From the NCBI RefSeq assembly GCF_051652165.1, contig NZ_JBOFTR010000004.1:496001-560000 (forward strand): a stretch of DNA of 64,000 nucleotides, given 5' to 3'. Position numbers and translations under genes: made by a program. The stretch is from Plesiomonas sp051652165 (lineage in GTDB: Bacteria > Pseudomonadota > Gammaproteobacteria > Enterobacterales > CAMTGL01). Position 1 is the stretch's first letter, and each line of letters begins with the position of its first letter. The notes under the pieces were generated by a model. It was not told the origin of the DNA and did no database searches. It saw only the letters and a program-made list of their open reading frames with translations. This document shows positions 54,813 to 63,353 of this stretch, piece after piece.

Positions 54813-56312
54813 ATGTTAAAAAACGAATGGATATTAAAAAAAACAGCATCGCTACTTTCAGTTCGTGAATTGAGAAGTAATTTAAATTCAATATTAAACT
54901 CACACAATATAGCACAGCAAGAATTACAGCACTGGTTACTTGCTTTTACAGAAGCAGCAACTAATATAGTCAGACATACTACCCCTCCTGCCACCTTTAT
55001 TCAGTTAACATTATCCTATATAAATAACGAATGGATAATGATAATTGAAGATGATGGAGGTGAAACAACTGTTTATAATAATAAGAGTAATATACCAGAC
55101 ATTTTAGCTGAGGGGGGATATGGTATTGCGTTAATTCAGTCATTATTTGCAGAGTCAGTTTATTCGCGCACACCAGAAAATATAAACAAACTTGTTATAT
55201 CTAATCCACTTTGCTCTCAAGTCAAACTACCTACTATTATACTGGTCGATGATGATCCTGTGATTCGTAAAATAATACAAAGCTACCTAAAAAACAAATA
55301 TCAAATCATTGCGTTTTCTTCAGCAGAAGAAGCCATTCCATTTATAAAAAAAAATAAAATAGATTTAATCCTTTCTGATATATCAATGCAGGGCATGGAT
55401 GGTCTCAGTATGCGTAAAAACCTAGCAGGTCACATTGAAACCGATATACTTCCTTTTGTTTTTATCACAGGAAACTCAAGTAATGATACTCGTCAAATTG
55501 CTACCCGCTTAGGTGTAGATGACTATATTGTTAAACCAGTGAAAAAAGTAGAATTGCTTGACATAGTATCACGTGTACTACAACGAAGCCAAAATCTTAA
55601 AATCCGAATAAATCAACGGCTCGACCCCAAAGTTACCGCAGGCTTACGCCCACAACTCCCCAAAAAAATAGATGGCTATAATCTTGTAGTACAAAGCCGA
55701 GTAGCATCAGCAGGTGGTGGTGATTATTTATTACAACATGATAAGCTTATACTACTTGGCGATATTATGGGGCATGGTGAACAGGCTAAATTTTTTGCAT
55801 ATGCACACGCAGGCTACTTTCGTGGTTTAATCTATGGGTTATATAAAAATGAAGGCGTTAATCTTCTCTTAAATAAACTATCCCAAAGCATGATAAATGA
55901 TTCTCTACTCAGTGGGGCACTCACGACATGTATTGCTGCAGAGCTTAATAACGAATATATTCAATTAGCCAGTGCTGGCCACCCTAAACCTTGGTTAATT
56001 ACTGAAAAAGGCATAGATATTCTACCCGTTAGTGGTATGTTAGCGGGTATCACTGAAGATACGCAATACAATCAACTTACTCTGCAATTAAAGCCAAAAC
56101 AAAGGCTCATGCTTTATACTGATGGATTATTAGAGTCACGAAGCGAAACACTTAGCTCTCATTATGAAACTGAAATTAGTCACATCTTACTCTCTTCATT
56201 AACAGAACCTATTGAACTAGCTGCAAAAAAAATATCTCATTGGTTTGATATAACTCACGCTGAAATGCCAGAGGATGATATGACTTTTGTTTTAATTGAA
56301 AGACCCATATAA
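54813..56312 (+). CDS. Three-domain switch protein: RsbW-like kinase, receiver, PP2C phosphatase (SypE-type)
   Basis: The 499-residue protein starts with a GHKL serine-kinase-like domain (about 1-130) having the N-box FTEAATNIVRH and GGYGIALI. A response-regulator receiver (about 140-258) has DDD at 146-148, phospho-acceptor Asp189, Thr219 and Lys241. A SpoIIE-type PP2C domain (about 285-497) keeps its metal Asp residues: Asp304 (GGGDY), Asp317 (DIMGHG), Asp437 (YTDGLLES) and Asp488/489. This order is that of V. fischeri SypE, which sets the phosphorylation of SypA. Here it should act on the STAS protein at 50960. AAAGGA lies eight bases before the ATG. Confidence 0.9.
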   Translation: MLKNEWILKKTASLLSVRELRSNLNSILNSHNIAQQELQHWLLAFTEAATNIVRHTTPPATFIQLTLSYINNEWIMIIEDDGGETTVYNNKSNIPDILAEGGYGIALIQSLFAESVYSRTPENINKLVISNPLCSQVKLPTIILVDDDPVIRKIIQSYLKNKYQIIAFSSAEEAIPFIKKNKIDLILSDISMQGMDGLSMRKNLAGHIETDILPFVFITGNSSNDTRQIATRLGVDDYIVKPVKKVELLDIVSRVLQRSQNLKIRINQRLDPKVTAGLRPQLPKKIDGYNLVVQSRVASAGGGDYLLQHDKLILLGDIMGHGEQAKFFAYAHAGYFRGLIYGLYKNEGVNLLLNKLSQSMINDSLLSGALTTCIAAELNNEYIQLASAGHPKPWLITEKGIDILPVSGMLAGITEDTQYNQLTLQLKPKQRLMLYTDGLLESRSETLSSHYETEISHILLSSLTEPIELAAKKISHWFDITHAEMPEDDMTFVLIERPI

Positions 56313-56327
56313 AAAGGCTGAAAATAA

Positions 56328-58574
56328 TTATGCTAGAATTGAATCTTTAATTAATGTTCGATTAATTGTATCATTTAACTTACTCATTGTAAGTGGTTTA
56401 GTGCAATAATCAACCATGCCTGCTGATAAACATTCATCACGCACACCTATTGTTGCATCTGCAGTTAAAGCAATTATTTTCGGCGAGCTTTCTCGCATAT
56501 TATTGATAATTGCTTGCGTTGTTTCTATTCCTCCCATACCAGGCATATGTAAATCCATAAAAACTATATCATAACTTTTATTTTTTACTGCGTTTATTGC
56601 CTCTTCTCCAGAGACAACCGTATCAACTAAATGCCCCATCTTTTTTAGCATTGCCTTTACAACCATTAGATTAACTTTATTATCATCCACCACTAATAAT
56701 GATTTAGCACTGTATATTTGCTCTATTTCAGAAGCTTCATGTGGTGCGCAATGATAATCACGTGCATCAAAATGTTTTGCAATTACTGCTTGTAATCCTG
56801 CCGCTTTAACAGGTTTAGTTAAGTAATCATCCATTCCTGCTTGAATATAAGTTTCTCTTGCACCTTCTAGTGCATCAGCAGTCAATGCAATTATTTTAAT
56901 TTCACGATGATTATCATCTGCATATTTACGAATAACTATAGCTGCATCTAAACCATTCATCAGTGGCATTTGAATATCCATGAAAACCAAATCAAATACA
57001 TCACTATTCACTTTATCTATTGCAATAAGCCCATTTTCAGCTGTTTGAACTTTATGCCCATGCCCGATAAGTAAGGTAGAAATAAACTTACGATTTGCAG
57101 CACTATCATCAACAACTAAAATGTTAATTTGTGGTGTGCATTGATGGCATTGTATGCTTTGACACTTGTCAGTTAATGGTGCTTGAGCACTCTTTGCTTT
57201 AAAAGAAAAAACAAAACAACTGCCCTTTCCAAGTTGACTTGTCAATGTAATATCACCATTCATAATTTGTGCTAAATTTTTTGAAATCTCTAAACCTAAA
57301 CCTGAACCACCATATAAACGAGTTGTTGATAATTCAGCCTGAGAGAATCGTTGAAATAATTTAGGTATTATCTCTTCAGCTATACCAATACCCGTATCTT
57401 CAACAGCAATAGAAATTTCAAAAAAATCAAGCGATACGTTCTTACTATAAACAGTTATACGTATAACCCCTTTCTCTGTAAATTTAATCGCATTACTGAT
57501 TAAATTCATAATAATTTGTCTAACTCTAATAGAATCAAGTTCAACCCATGCGGGTAAATCAGGTGGATAATCAAGTATAAGCTGTAATCCCTTTTGATCC
57601 GCTGCATTTGCCACTAAACGATGTGTGTTAATAAGTAAATTTGATAATGAACATGGAGACACATCTAACTGTACATGCCCAGCTTCCAATTTCGACACAT
57701 CAAGAATATCATTAAGTAATCCAAGTAAATGCTCGGCTGAATCTTTTGCTGTTGCTAAATAATCTGCTTGTTGTGAGTTCAATGTACTGTCTTCAAGCAA
57801 TGAAATCATGCCAATAACACCGTTCATTGGAGTTCTAATCTCATGGCTCATATTCGCTAAAAAAACACTTTTTGCGCGATTTCCTGCTTCTGCTTGAAAA
57901 CGCGCATCTTCTAATTTCTCAGTTAATAACATCAATGAATGGTTTTGTTTTTTACTCCGTTGTAACTGACTCCATGCAACAAAACCAAAAATAACAATCA
58001 GCATTAGTTGCAATGTTGCAATTGCAGTTGTTATAGCAATTTGGTTGGTTACAGTTTGCTTTCTACTTTCATCTAATGCAGTAAAAGAGGTATTAACCTG
58101 TAAATTTGTTTTTTGAAGTAAAGATTGTAGTGCATTGACACGTTCAATGAGTGTTTGATACTTTTCCTTATTGTATACAGGTATAACATCTGGTCCTAAA
58201 AGGGTATCTGCATAGTAAATAAAATTAGGTAACTCTTTTTTTATTTGGTGATAAATAGGTTGATCAACCAATATTTCACGGCTATCACTACTGTGTAATG
58301 CTAATCCTATACGACTAATAAAAGTATCATACCGAAGTTGTAATGCTCGCATTGACGATGCACTGCCATTTTCAGACTCCACTTTCAACAATTGATACTG
58401 CAAACGATAATATTCATTTTGCAACTGAAAGTAAGTCCACATCAAATTATCATCGCCAATACTGGCGCTTTTCTTTAAATCATCAAACTGCTTATATTGA
58501 ACAGAAGCTATGCTTATAAATGTCCCTAATAAAACAAGACAGATAACGACAAGCAGCCGATAATTTGTTTTCAT
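56328..58574 (-). CDS. Hybrid sensor histidine kinase with two receiver domains
   Basis: The 748-residue protein has membrane helices at about 7-25 and 180-202 around a helical periplasmic sensor of about 155 residues. Then follow a HisKA domain (His244 in NMSHEIRTPMNG), an HATPase domain (NLISNAIKF, VEDTGIGI, GGSGLGLEI), REC1 (about 483-602, Asp533) and REC2 (about 625-742, Asp674). Both receivers keep the Asp pair, Thr and Lys. No HPt domain is fused; one is encoded separately at 59166. The gene converges on the switch-protein gene with only 15 bases between stops and no clear terminator. AAGGGAT lies before the ATG. Input signal unknown. Confidence 0.92.
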   Translation of the reverse strand: MKTNYRLLVVICLVLLGTFISIASVQYKQFDDLKKSASIGDDNLMWTYFQLQNEYYRLQYQLLKVESENGSASSMRALQLRYDTFISRIGLALHSSDSREILVDQPIYHQIKKELPNFIYYADTLLGPDVIPVYNKEKYQTLIERVNALQSLLQKTNLQVNTSFTALDESRKQTVTNQIAITTAIATLQLMLIVIFGFVAWSQLQRSKKQNHSLMLLTEKLEDARFQAEAGNRAKSVFLANMSHEIRTPMNGVIGMISLLEDSTLNSQQADYLATAKDSAEHLLGLLNDILDVSKLEAGHVQLDVSPCSLSNLLINTHRLVANAADQKGLQLILDYPPDLPAWVELDSIRVRQIIMNLISNAIKFTEKGVIRITVYSKNVSLDFFEISIAVEDTGIGIAEEIIPKLFQRFSQAELSTTRLYGGSGLGLEISKNLAQIMNGDITLTSQLGKGSCFVFSFKAKSAQAPLTDKCQSIQCHQCTPQINILVVDDSAANRKFISTLLIGHGHKVQTAENGLIAIDKVNSDVFDLVFMDIQMPLMNGLDAAIVIRKYADDNHREIKIIALTADALEGARETYIQAGMDDYLTKPVKAAGLQAVIAKHFDARDYHCAPHEASEIEQIYSAKSLLVVDDNKVNLMVVKAMLKKMGHLVDTVVSGEEAINAVKNKSYDIVFMDLHMPGMGGIETTQAIINNMRESSPKIIALTADATIGVRDECLSAGMVDYCTKPLTMSKLNDTINRTLIKDSILA

Positions 58575-58618
58575 TTTATCCCTTATTTAGCGCATTAATT
58601 TATCTATTAGCATATCCA

Positions 58619-59128
58619 TTACTCTATTTTTATAGAATCTACTTGCCAAGCGCAGCGGCTATAATATAATTTCGTTCTTAACTCTGGGTGAGTATTAAAT
58701 GGATAAATAACAAATAGAGGCCCTTTATCCCTTACACTCAACATTTTTCCATCTATTTTTCTTGCTAAAATCACATCGTATTTATTAATGTCAGATACAG
58801 GAATCTTTGATTCATAATCATTTAACGCAACAAAAGTAATACTCTTTCCTTTTGATTTAACTAAAGCGAGAACATCTCTAATCAGTGGCCCTTCAAATGT
58901 TTTCTCACCCTCATACCACGGTGTTGTAGTCGTAATTTTATGCTGAGGTAGTGCATCAAGTGATTTTTCATCAAACACAGCCGTTTCGCCTTGATTTCTT
59001 TCACCAATATCACCTGATATAGTTAATACAGCCTCATCTGTAATATGACCAATTGCTAAACTAAGCTCTGGATATAACAGCGCAGAGAGCATTAACCCTG
59101 CTACATAAACTAATCCTTTTAATTTCAT
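58619..59128 (-). CDS. Periplasmic protein like the oxidoreductase molybdopterin-binding fold
   Basis: The 169-residue protein has a signal peptide (VYVAGLMLSALLYPELSLA, cleavage near residue 25). The mature part resembles small sulfite-oxidase-fold (PF00174-like) proteins: GPLIRDVLALVKSKG, ITFVALNDYESKIPVSDI and LFVIYPFNTHPEL, then a single cysteine in SRCAWQVDSI. It is far shorter than true molybdenum enzymes, so cofactor binding is doubtful. Its place between a hybrid kinase and its HPt gene suggests that it is a periplasmic sensor partner of that kinase. Family assignment is moderately sure; the role is inferred. Confidence 0.65.
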   Translation of the reverse strand: MKLKGLVYVAGLMLSALLYPELSLAIGHITDEAVLTISGDIGERNQGETAVFDEKSLDALPQHKITTTTPWYEGEKTFEGPLIRDVLALVKSKGKSITFVALNDYESKIPVSDINKYDVILARKIDGKMLSVRDKGPLFVIYPFNTHPELRTKLYYSRCAWQVDSIKIE

Positions 59129-59165
59129 TTAAAACACTCCTGTTTTGAGTTTTATATCCATTATT

Positions 59166-59540
59166 TTATGATGCAAGATAATCTTGCAATGCTGCCTTTG
59201 TTGGCTCACTGTACTGCATAAAATCAACGTAAGCTAACTCACTAGCGTCTATTTCAGTATTACGACAATGCATCTCTAATCGTAAAGCAGCATGATACAA
59301 ATCTTTTGCGCCTAAAGATCCTGAGCTACTTTTAATACAATGCGCTAATTTACCTAACGCGATAAAATCACCTACGTTATGCGCATCAGTCATTTGTATG
59401 ATATGTTCATCAAGTTCTATTAAGTAGACTTGAATGATATCAACAAGCACATCATCACCAATCTCCTGTTGCAACTCATTTAGCACTTGTAAATCAAGCC
59501 GCTCAATAGAAGACGCTTTAAGTGCCTGAAGTTGAGCCAT
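59166..59540 (-). CDS. Histidine phosphotransfer (HPt) protein
   Basis: The 124-residue all-helical protein has the HPt motif KLAHCIKSSSGSLGA with phospho-acceptor His67. It should carry phosphate from a receiver of the hybrid kinase (56328) to a response regulator. The three minus-strand genes run HPt, molybdopterin-like protein, kinase, with gaps of 37 and 44 bases, so they look like one operon. The receiver of the switch protein at 54813 is the only candidate partner in the window. CAAGGAG precedes the ATG. Confidence 0.9.
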   Translation of the reverse strand: MAQLQALKASSIERLDLQVLNELQQEIGDDVLVDIIQVYLIELDEHIIQMTDAHNVGDFIALGKLAHCIKSSSGSLGAKDLYHAALRLEMHCRNTEIDASELAYVDFMQYSEPTKAALQDYLAS

Positions 59541-59780
59541 AAATACTCCTTGTCACAGAAAATGCATATTATGTATAGCTACTAAAATCAATATAGAAGT
59601 AAGAGGTTATTACGCAGTCTGTAAGTAAATAGTCTTAACCTTTTACCCGTATAAAAAAGATAGCACTCAGTACAAAAATATTCACCGGTATCTGCCTGTA
59701 TTATCTAAAAATGGTAGAGAGTGAGAGTAAAAGCGAAAATAATAAAAAACGAGCAATTAATAATTAATATAGCCAGATGA

Positions 59781-59812
59781 TATAAAAGCATCTTATATAA
59801 GATGCTTTTATA
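59781..59812 (-). terminator. Terminator of pepT
   Basis: TATAAAAGCATCTTAT and ATAAGATGCTTTTATA form a perfect palindrome-like hairpin whose lower arm is A/T-rich. It begins about 40 bases after the pepT stop. The rest of the 310-base gap up to the HPt start is AT-rich and holds only the promoter of the HPt operon. Confidence 0.7.
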
Positions 59813-59850
59813 TTGTATTCATAGGTAGTCCTGATTTACTTCTGTAAAAA

Positions 59851-61077
59851 TCAAGACAGCATTGTTGTAAGTGATGCAATTTTCACAATAACCTCAACAG
59901 CTTTTTCCATTCCCTCAACGCTGACAAACTCATGTTTACTATGGAAATTATACCCACCTGTAAAAATATTTGGGCAAGGTAAACCACGATACGAGAGGTA
60001 TGCACCATCAGTCCCTCCTCGGATAGGTTTAATTTTAGGCTCAATACCACACTCACGCATTGCCTGTTCTGCAATAGCAATCACATGTGGATGTTCTAAA
60101 ATTTTATCCCGCATATTAAAATAGGAATCAGAAATGCTGATATCAACGCAGCATCCACGCTTCAACCCTAAATTAAATGCTGCAACTTTCTCAGATAAAA
60201 ATATCTTTCGTGCTTCAAAATGCTGCCAATCAAAATCACGGATCATATAATGCAGCTCTGCTTTTTCAACTGAACCTTTCATCTGATTAAGGTGAAAGAA
60301 ACCTTCGCGGTCTTCAGTTAACTCAGGTGTTTCACCCGCTGGCATTCCCGCATGAAACTGCATAGCTAATGCCGACGCATTAACCATGACATCTTTTGCA
60401 GACCCTGGATGTACATTATTACCGTGGAACTGGATCACCGCGCTGGCAGCATTAAAGTTCTCATATTCGAGCTCGCCTACTCCACCGCCGTCAACCGTAT
60501 AAGCCCATTGTGCTGCAAACTTATCCACATCAAAATAGTGTGAACCTCGGCCAATCTCTTCATCAGGAATAAACCCAATGCGAATATCACCGTGCGGCAC
60601 ATTTTCGGCTTGTAAGCGTGCTATTGCGGTCAATATTTCAGCAATACCCGCTTTATCATCCGCTCCCAGTAAGGTTTTACCATCAGTGGTAATTAATGTT
60701 TTACCGTACATTTCATGTAATACTGGAAATGTCACCGGTGATAAAAACTCATCACCTACACCTAGAGCAATATCTCCGCCACGATAATTCTCAATCACCT
60801 GTGGTTCAACATGCTTTCCTGAATAATCAGGCGAAGTATCTAGATGGGCAATAAAACCAATTGTAGGTACACACTGATCGACATTGGCTGGCAATGTTGC
60901 CATTAAGCAACCATACTTGTCTAAACTAATATCAACCAAACCCATCTCTTGCATTTCATCACGCAATGCCTGAGCTAACGCCATTTGCCCTTCTGAGCTT
61001 GGCACATACCGCTGATTAACCTTAGATTGTGTATCAAATGCCAGATAAAAGAAAAATCGGTCTAATAGTTTATTCAT
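59851..61077 (-). CDS. pepT: Peptidase T (tripeptide aminopeptidase)
   Basis: The 408-residue protein has the E. coli PepT length. The dizinc site is complete: HLDTSPD (His and Asp), GADDKAG (bridging Asp), DEEIGRGSHYF (catalytic Glu pair), VDGGG (Asp) and FHSKHEFV (His). It removes the N-terminal residue from tripeptides in the cytosol. In enteric bacteria pepT is FNR-controlled, but I found no FNR box in the short upstream region. AAGG lies ten bases before the ATG. Confidence 0.96.
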   Translation of the reverse strand: MNKLLDRFFFYLAFDTQSKVNQRYVPSSEGQMALAQALRDEMQEMGLVDISLDKYGCLMATLPANVDQCVPTIGFIAHLDTSPDYSGKHVEPQVIENYRGGDIALGVGDEFLSPVTFPVLHEMYGKTLITTDGKTLLGADDKAGIAEILTAIARLQAENVPHGDIRIGFIPDEEIGRGSHYFDVDKFAAQWAYTVDGGGVGELEYENFNAASAVIQFHGNNVHPGSAKDVMVNASALAMQFHAGMPAGETPELTEDREGFFHLNQMKGSVEKAELHYMIRDFDWQHFEARKIFLSEKVAAFNLGLKRGCCVDISISDSYFNMRDKILEHPHVIAIAEQAMRECGIEPKIKPIRGGTDGAYLSYRGLPCPNIFTGGYNFHSKHEFVSVEGMEKAVEVIVKIASLTTMLS

Positions 61078-61155
61078 TATCTTTGCGCCTTATTTGTCAT
61101 TACCTTATTATGCAAAGGTAATGCAAATACATATTGCGGTAGGTCAGTCTTTTGC

Positions 61156-61929
61156 TTAATCCTGTTGAATAAAAGGGATAATTTTCGTTGGTTTAACAGA
61201 AAAGGTCAGCACATCACTTTTTGTGATCGAAAATCGTGTAAAATCAACTGTCCATTCATGCTGCTTATATTCAATAATACGCGTTTCTAATGCTGTAACA
61301 GAGTTATTGGTATTCTCTACCGTAATCTGACCCGTTTCTGTTGGAAAACGAACGATCACCCCACCTACTTTAGGCATACGGCTACGTGTAAAAAATGTTC
61401 CCAACCGCTGGTAAAGCGCATTCATATCTGCCACTAACAACTGTAACTGCTGGCCAGAAATAGTGTTTGTCATAGGTAGGGTAGCAAGTACTTGAACTGA
61501 GATATCGCAAGGTAGTGTATTAGCCGTTTCAATCATGATATTAGGGTTAATACGGCGAAGATTACTGTCTTGTGGAACTCGTATCTCACCTGTAGCATCA
61601 ATGTTTATTTGCTCGTTATGCCGACCTGAACTCATTGTTATACGTGTGATCTGACAGCCTTGTTTTGTTTGTGGATCACGTAAAAAATAGGCTAACCGTG
61701 CCGCTAACTTCGCTTCATCAGGGCGATTTATTCGTGAAACATCATCATAAAATGTCTTATATTCGAACACTTGGCTCGCTGCATGAGCATAACCTGCTGA
61801 CGCTCCCAAAAAACACAAACACCCGTGATAAAGCACTTTATATACAGTGTTTAATAAGCCTTTTTCTTTTATTGTTATTTTTTTACTTTGAATTTTGTTG
61901 TGCACATTCAAAACAACAGCCACATGCAT
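61156..61929 (-). CDS. Exported protein of unknown function (possibly DUF2987-like)
   Basis: The 257-residue product has a long basic N-terminus and a hydrophobic segment ending in GYAHAASQ, so it is probably exported, with cleavage near residue 50. The mature part has FYDDVSRINRPDEAKLAARLAYFL, two cysteines (QGCQIT and LPCDIS) that may form a disulfide, and a beta-rich C-terminus. The pattern reminds me of DUF2987 proteins of Vibrio and Shewanella, but I am not sure. It lies upstream of pepT in the same direction with a 78-base gap. The start may be later than shown. Confidence 0.6.
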   Translation of the reverse strand: MHVAVVLNVHNKIQSKKITIKEKGLLNTVYKVLYHGCLCFLGASAGYAHAASQVFEYKTFYDDVSRINRPDEAKLAARLAYFLRDPQTKQGCQITRITMSSGRHNEQINIDATGEIRVPQDSNLRRINPNIMIETANTLPCDISVQVLATLPMTNTISGQQLQLLVADMNALYQRLGTFFTRSRMPKVGGVIVRFPTETGQITVENTNNSVTALETRIIEYKQHEWTVDFTRFSITKSDVLTFSVKPTKIIPFIQQD

Positions 61930-62234
61930 AGCAATGCCCTTTCGTCATGGTAAATTACATTTCACATAATATTTTCACCTGAAAACACAATAATTAACAT
62001 GATTAATGCAAAAGATTGCTAGGTTGCTTGATAAAAAACAGATCCAACACACTATAATTTGTGCTTTAGAGATGAAAAGAGGAAAATTATCCAGTTAAAG
62101 GGAAAACGGCTTTCCATTCTGGGGCGTTACCCTTATTATTCGCGCTCTTTTTTATACTCAGTGGCATCTTTGGTTAACAGTCTTTTCCAAAGATGGTTCT
62201 ATCTGTACACATTAAGGATAGAGTAAGAAGCTAA
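61930..62234 (+). other. Intergenic region upstream of potA
   Basis: About 305 bases between divergent genes. It must contain the promoters of both. I saw no clear operator, hairpin or reading frame; AAGAAG a few bases before 62235 is the likely potA ribosome site. Confidence 0.4.
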
Positions 62235-63353
62235 ATGACTGAAAAACGTTCTCATTCGCCGGTAGTAGAACTCCGAGCCATTCGTAAAGGATTTGATGGT
62301 AAGGATATCATCTCGAATCTTGATCTCACCATTAATGACGGTGAATTTTTAACCATCTTAGGGCCTTCAGGTTGCGGAAAAACAACTGTTCTGCGCTTAA
62401 TTGCAGGGCTTGAAAATGCTGATGAAGGTCGTATTATTCTTGATAACCAAGATATTACTGATATCTCGGCAGAACATCGCCACGTCAATACCGTATTCCA
62501 AAGCTATGCACTCTTTCCCCATATGTCGGTGTTTGAAAATGTTGCTTTTGGTCTGCGTATGCAAAAAGTTCCTACCCACCAAATTGAACCACGCGTGATG
62601 GATGCACTTCGCATGGTGCAACTTGATGATATGGCAACTCGCAGTCCGCATCAGCTTTCCGGTGGGCAGCAACAGCGTGTTGCTATTGCACGTGCAGTAG
62701 TCAACAAGCCAAAGATATTATTGCTTGATGAATCACTCTCAGCACTTGACTACAAACTGCGTAAGCAGATGCAAAATGAACTAAAAGCCTTACAACGCAA
62801 ACTCGGTATCACGTTTGTTTTCGTTACGCATGATCAAGAAGAAGCCCTGACCATGTCAGATCGCATTATTGTTATGCGTGATGGTCGCATTGAACAAGAC
62901 GGAACACCACGCGAGATCTATGAAGAGCCACGCAACTTATTTGTAGCCCACTTTATCGGTGAAATTAATATTTTCACAGCTAATATTATCGCGCGTGTTG
63001 ATGTTGATCGCGTGCTGGCCAATGTCGAAGGCCGTGAATGCCATATTCATAATGTCATGATGGATGTATCGGCAGGTGATAAGGTTAATGTATTGCTGCG
63101 CCCTGAAGATTTGCGGATTGACGAAATCCACAACACCGATCAGGTAGATGGCATCATTGGTTATGTTCGTGAACGTAACTATAAAGGTATGACATTAGAC
63201 TCTACCGTTGAACTTGAAAGTGGTAAATCAGTCATGGTCAGTGAATTTTTTAATGAAGATGATCCTGATGTTGATCACTCACTCAACCAAAAAGTTGCTG
63301 TAACATGGGTTGAAAGCTGGGAGGTGGTACTCGCCGATGAAGACAACGCGTAA
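62235..63353 (+). CDS. potA: Spermidine/putrescine ABC transporter ATP-binding protein
   Basis: The 372-residue ATPase (E. coli PotA 378) has Walker A GPSGCGKTT (about residue 43), Q-loop TVFQSYALFPHMSVFENVAFG, signature LSGGQQQRVAIARA, Walker B ILLLDESLSALD and H-loop VFVTHDQEEAL. The C-terminal TOBE-like regulatory domain (about 270-372) is present. It powers polyamine import with PotB, PotC and PotD. The gene overlaps potB by 17 bases. Confidence 0.97.
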   Translation: MTEKRSHSPVVELRAIRKGFDGKDIISNLDLTINDGEFLTILGPSGCGKTTVLRLIAGLENADEGRIILDNQDITDISAEHRHVNTVFQSYALFPHMSVFENVAFGLRMQKVPTHQIEPRVMDALRMVQLDDMATRSPHQLSGGQQQRVAIARAVVNKPKILLLDESLSALDYKLRKQMQNELKALQRKLGITFVFVTHDQEEALTMSDRIIVMRDGRIEQDGTPREIYEEPRNLFVAHFIGEINIFTANIIARVDVDRVLANVEGRECHIHNVMMDVSAGDKVNVLLRPEDLRIDEIHNTDQVDGIIGYVRERNYKGMTLDSTVELESGKSVMVSEFFNEDDPDVDHSLNQKVAVTWVESWEVVLADEDNA

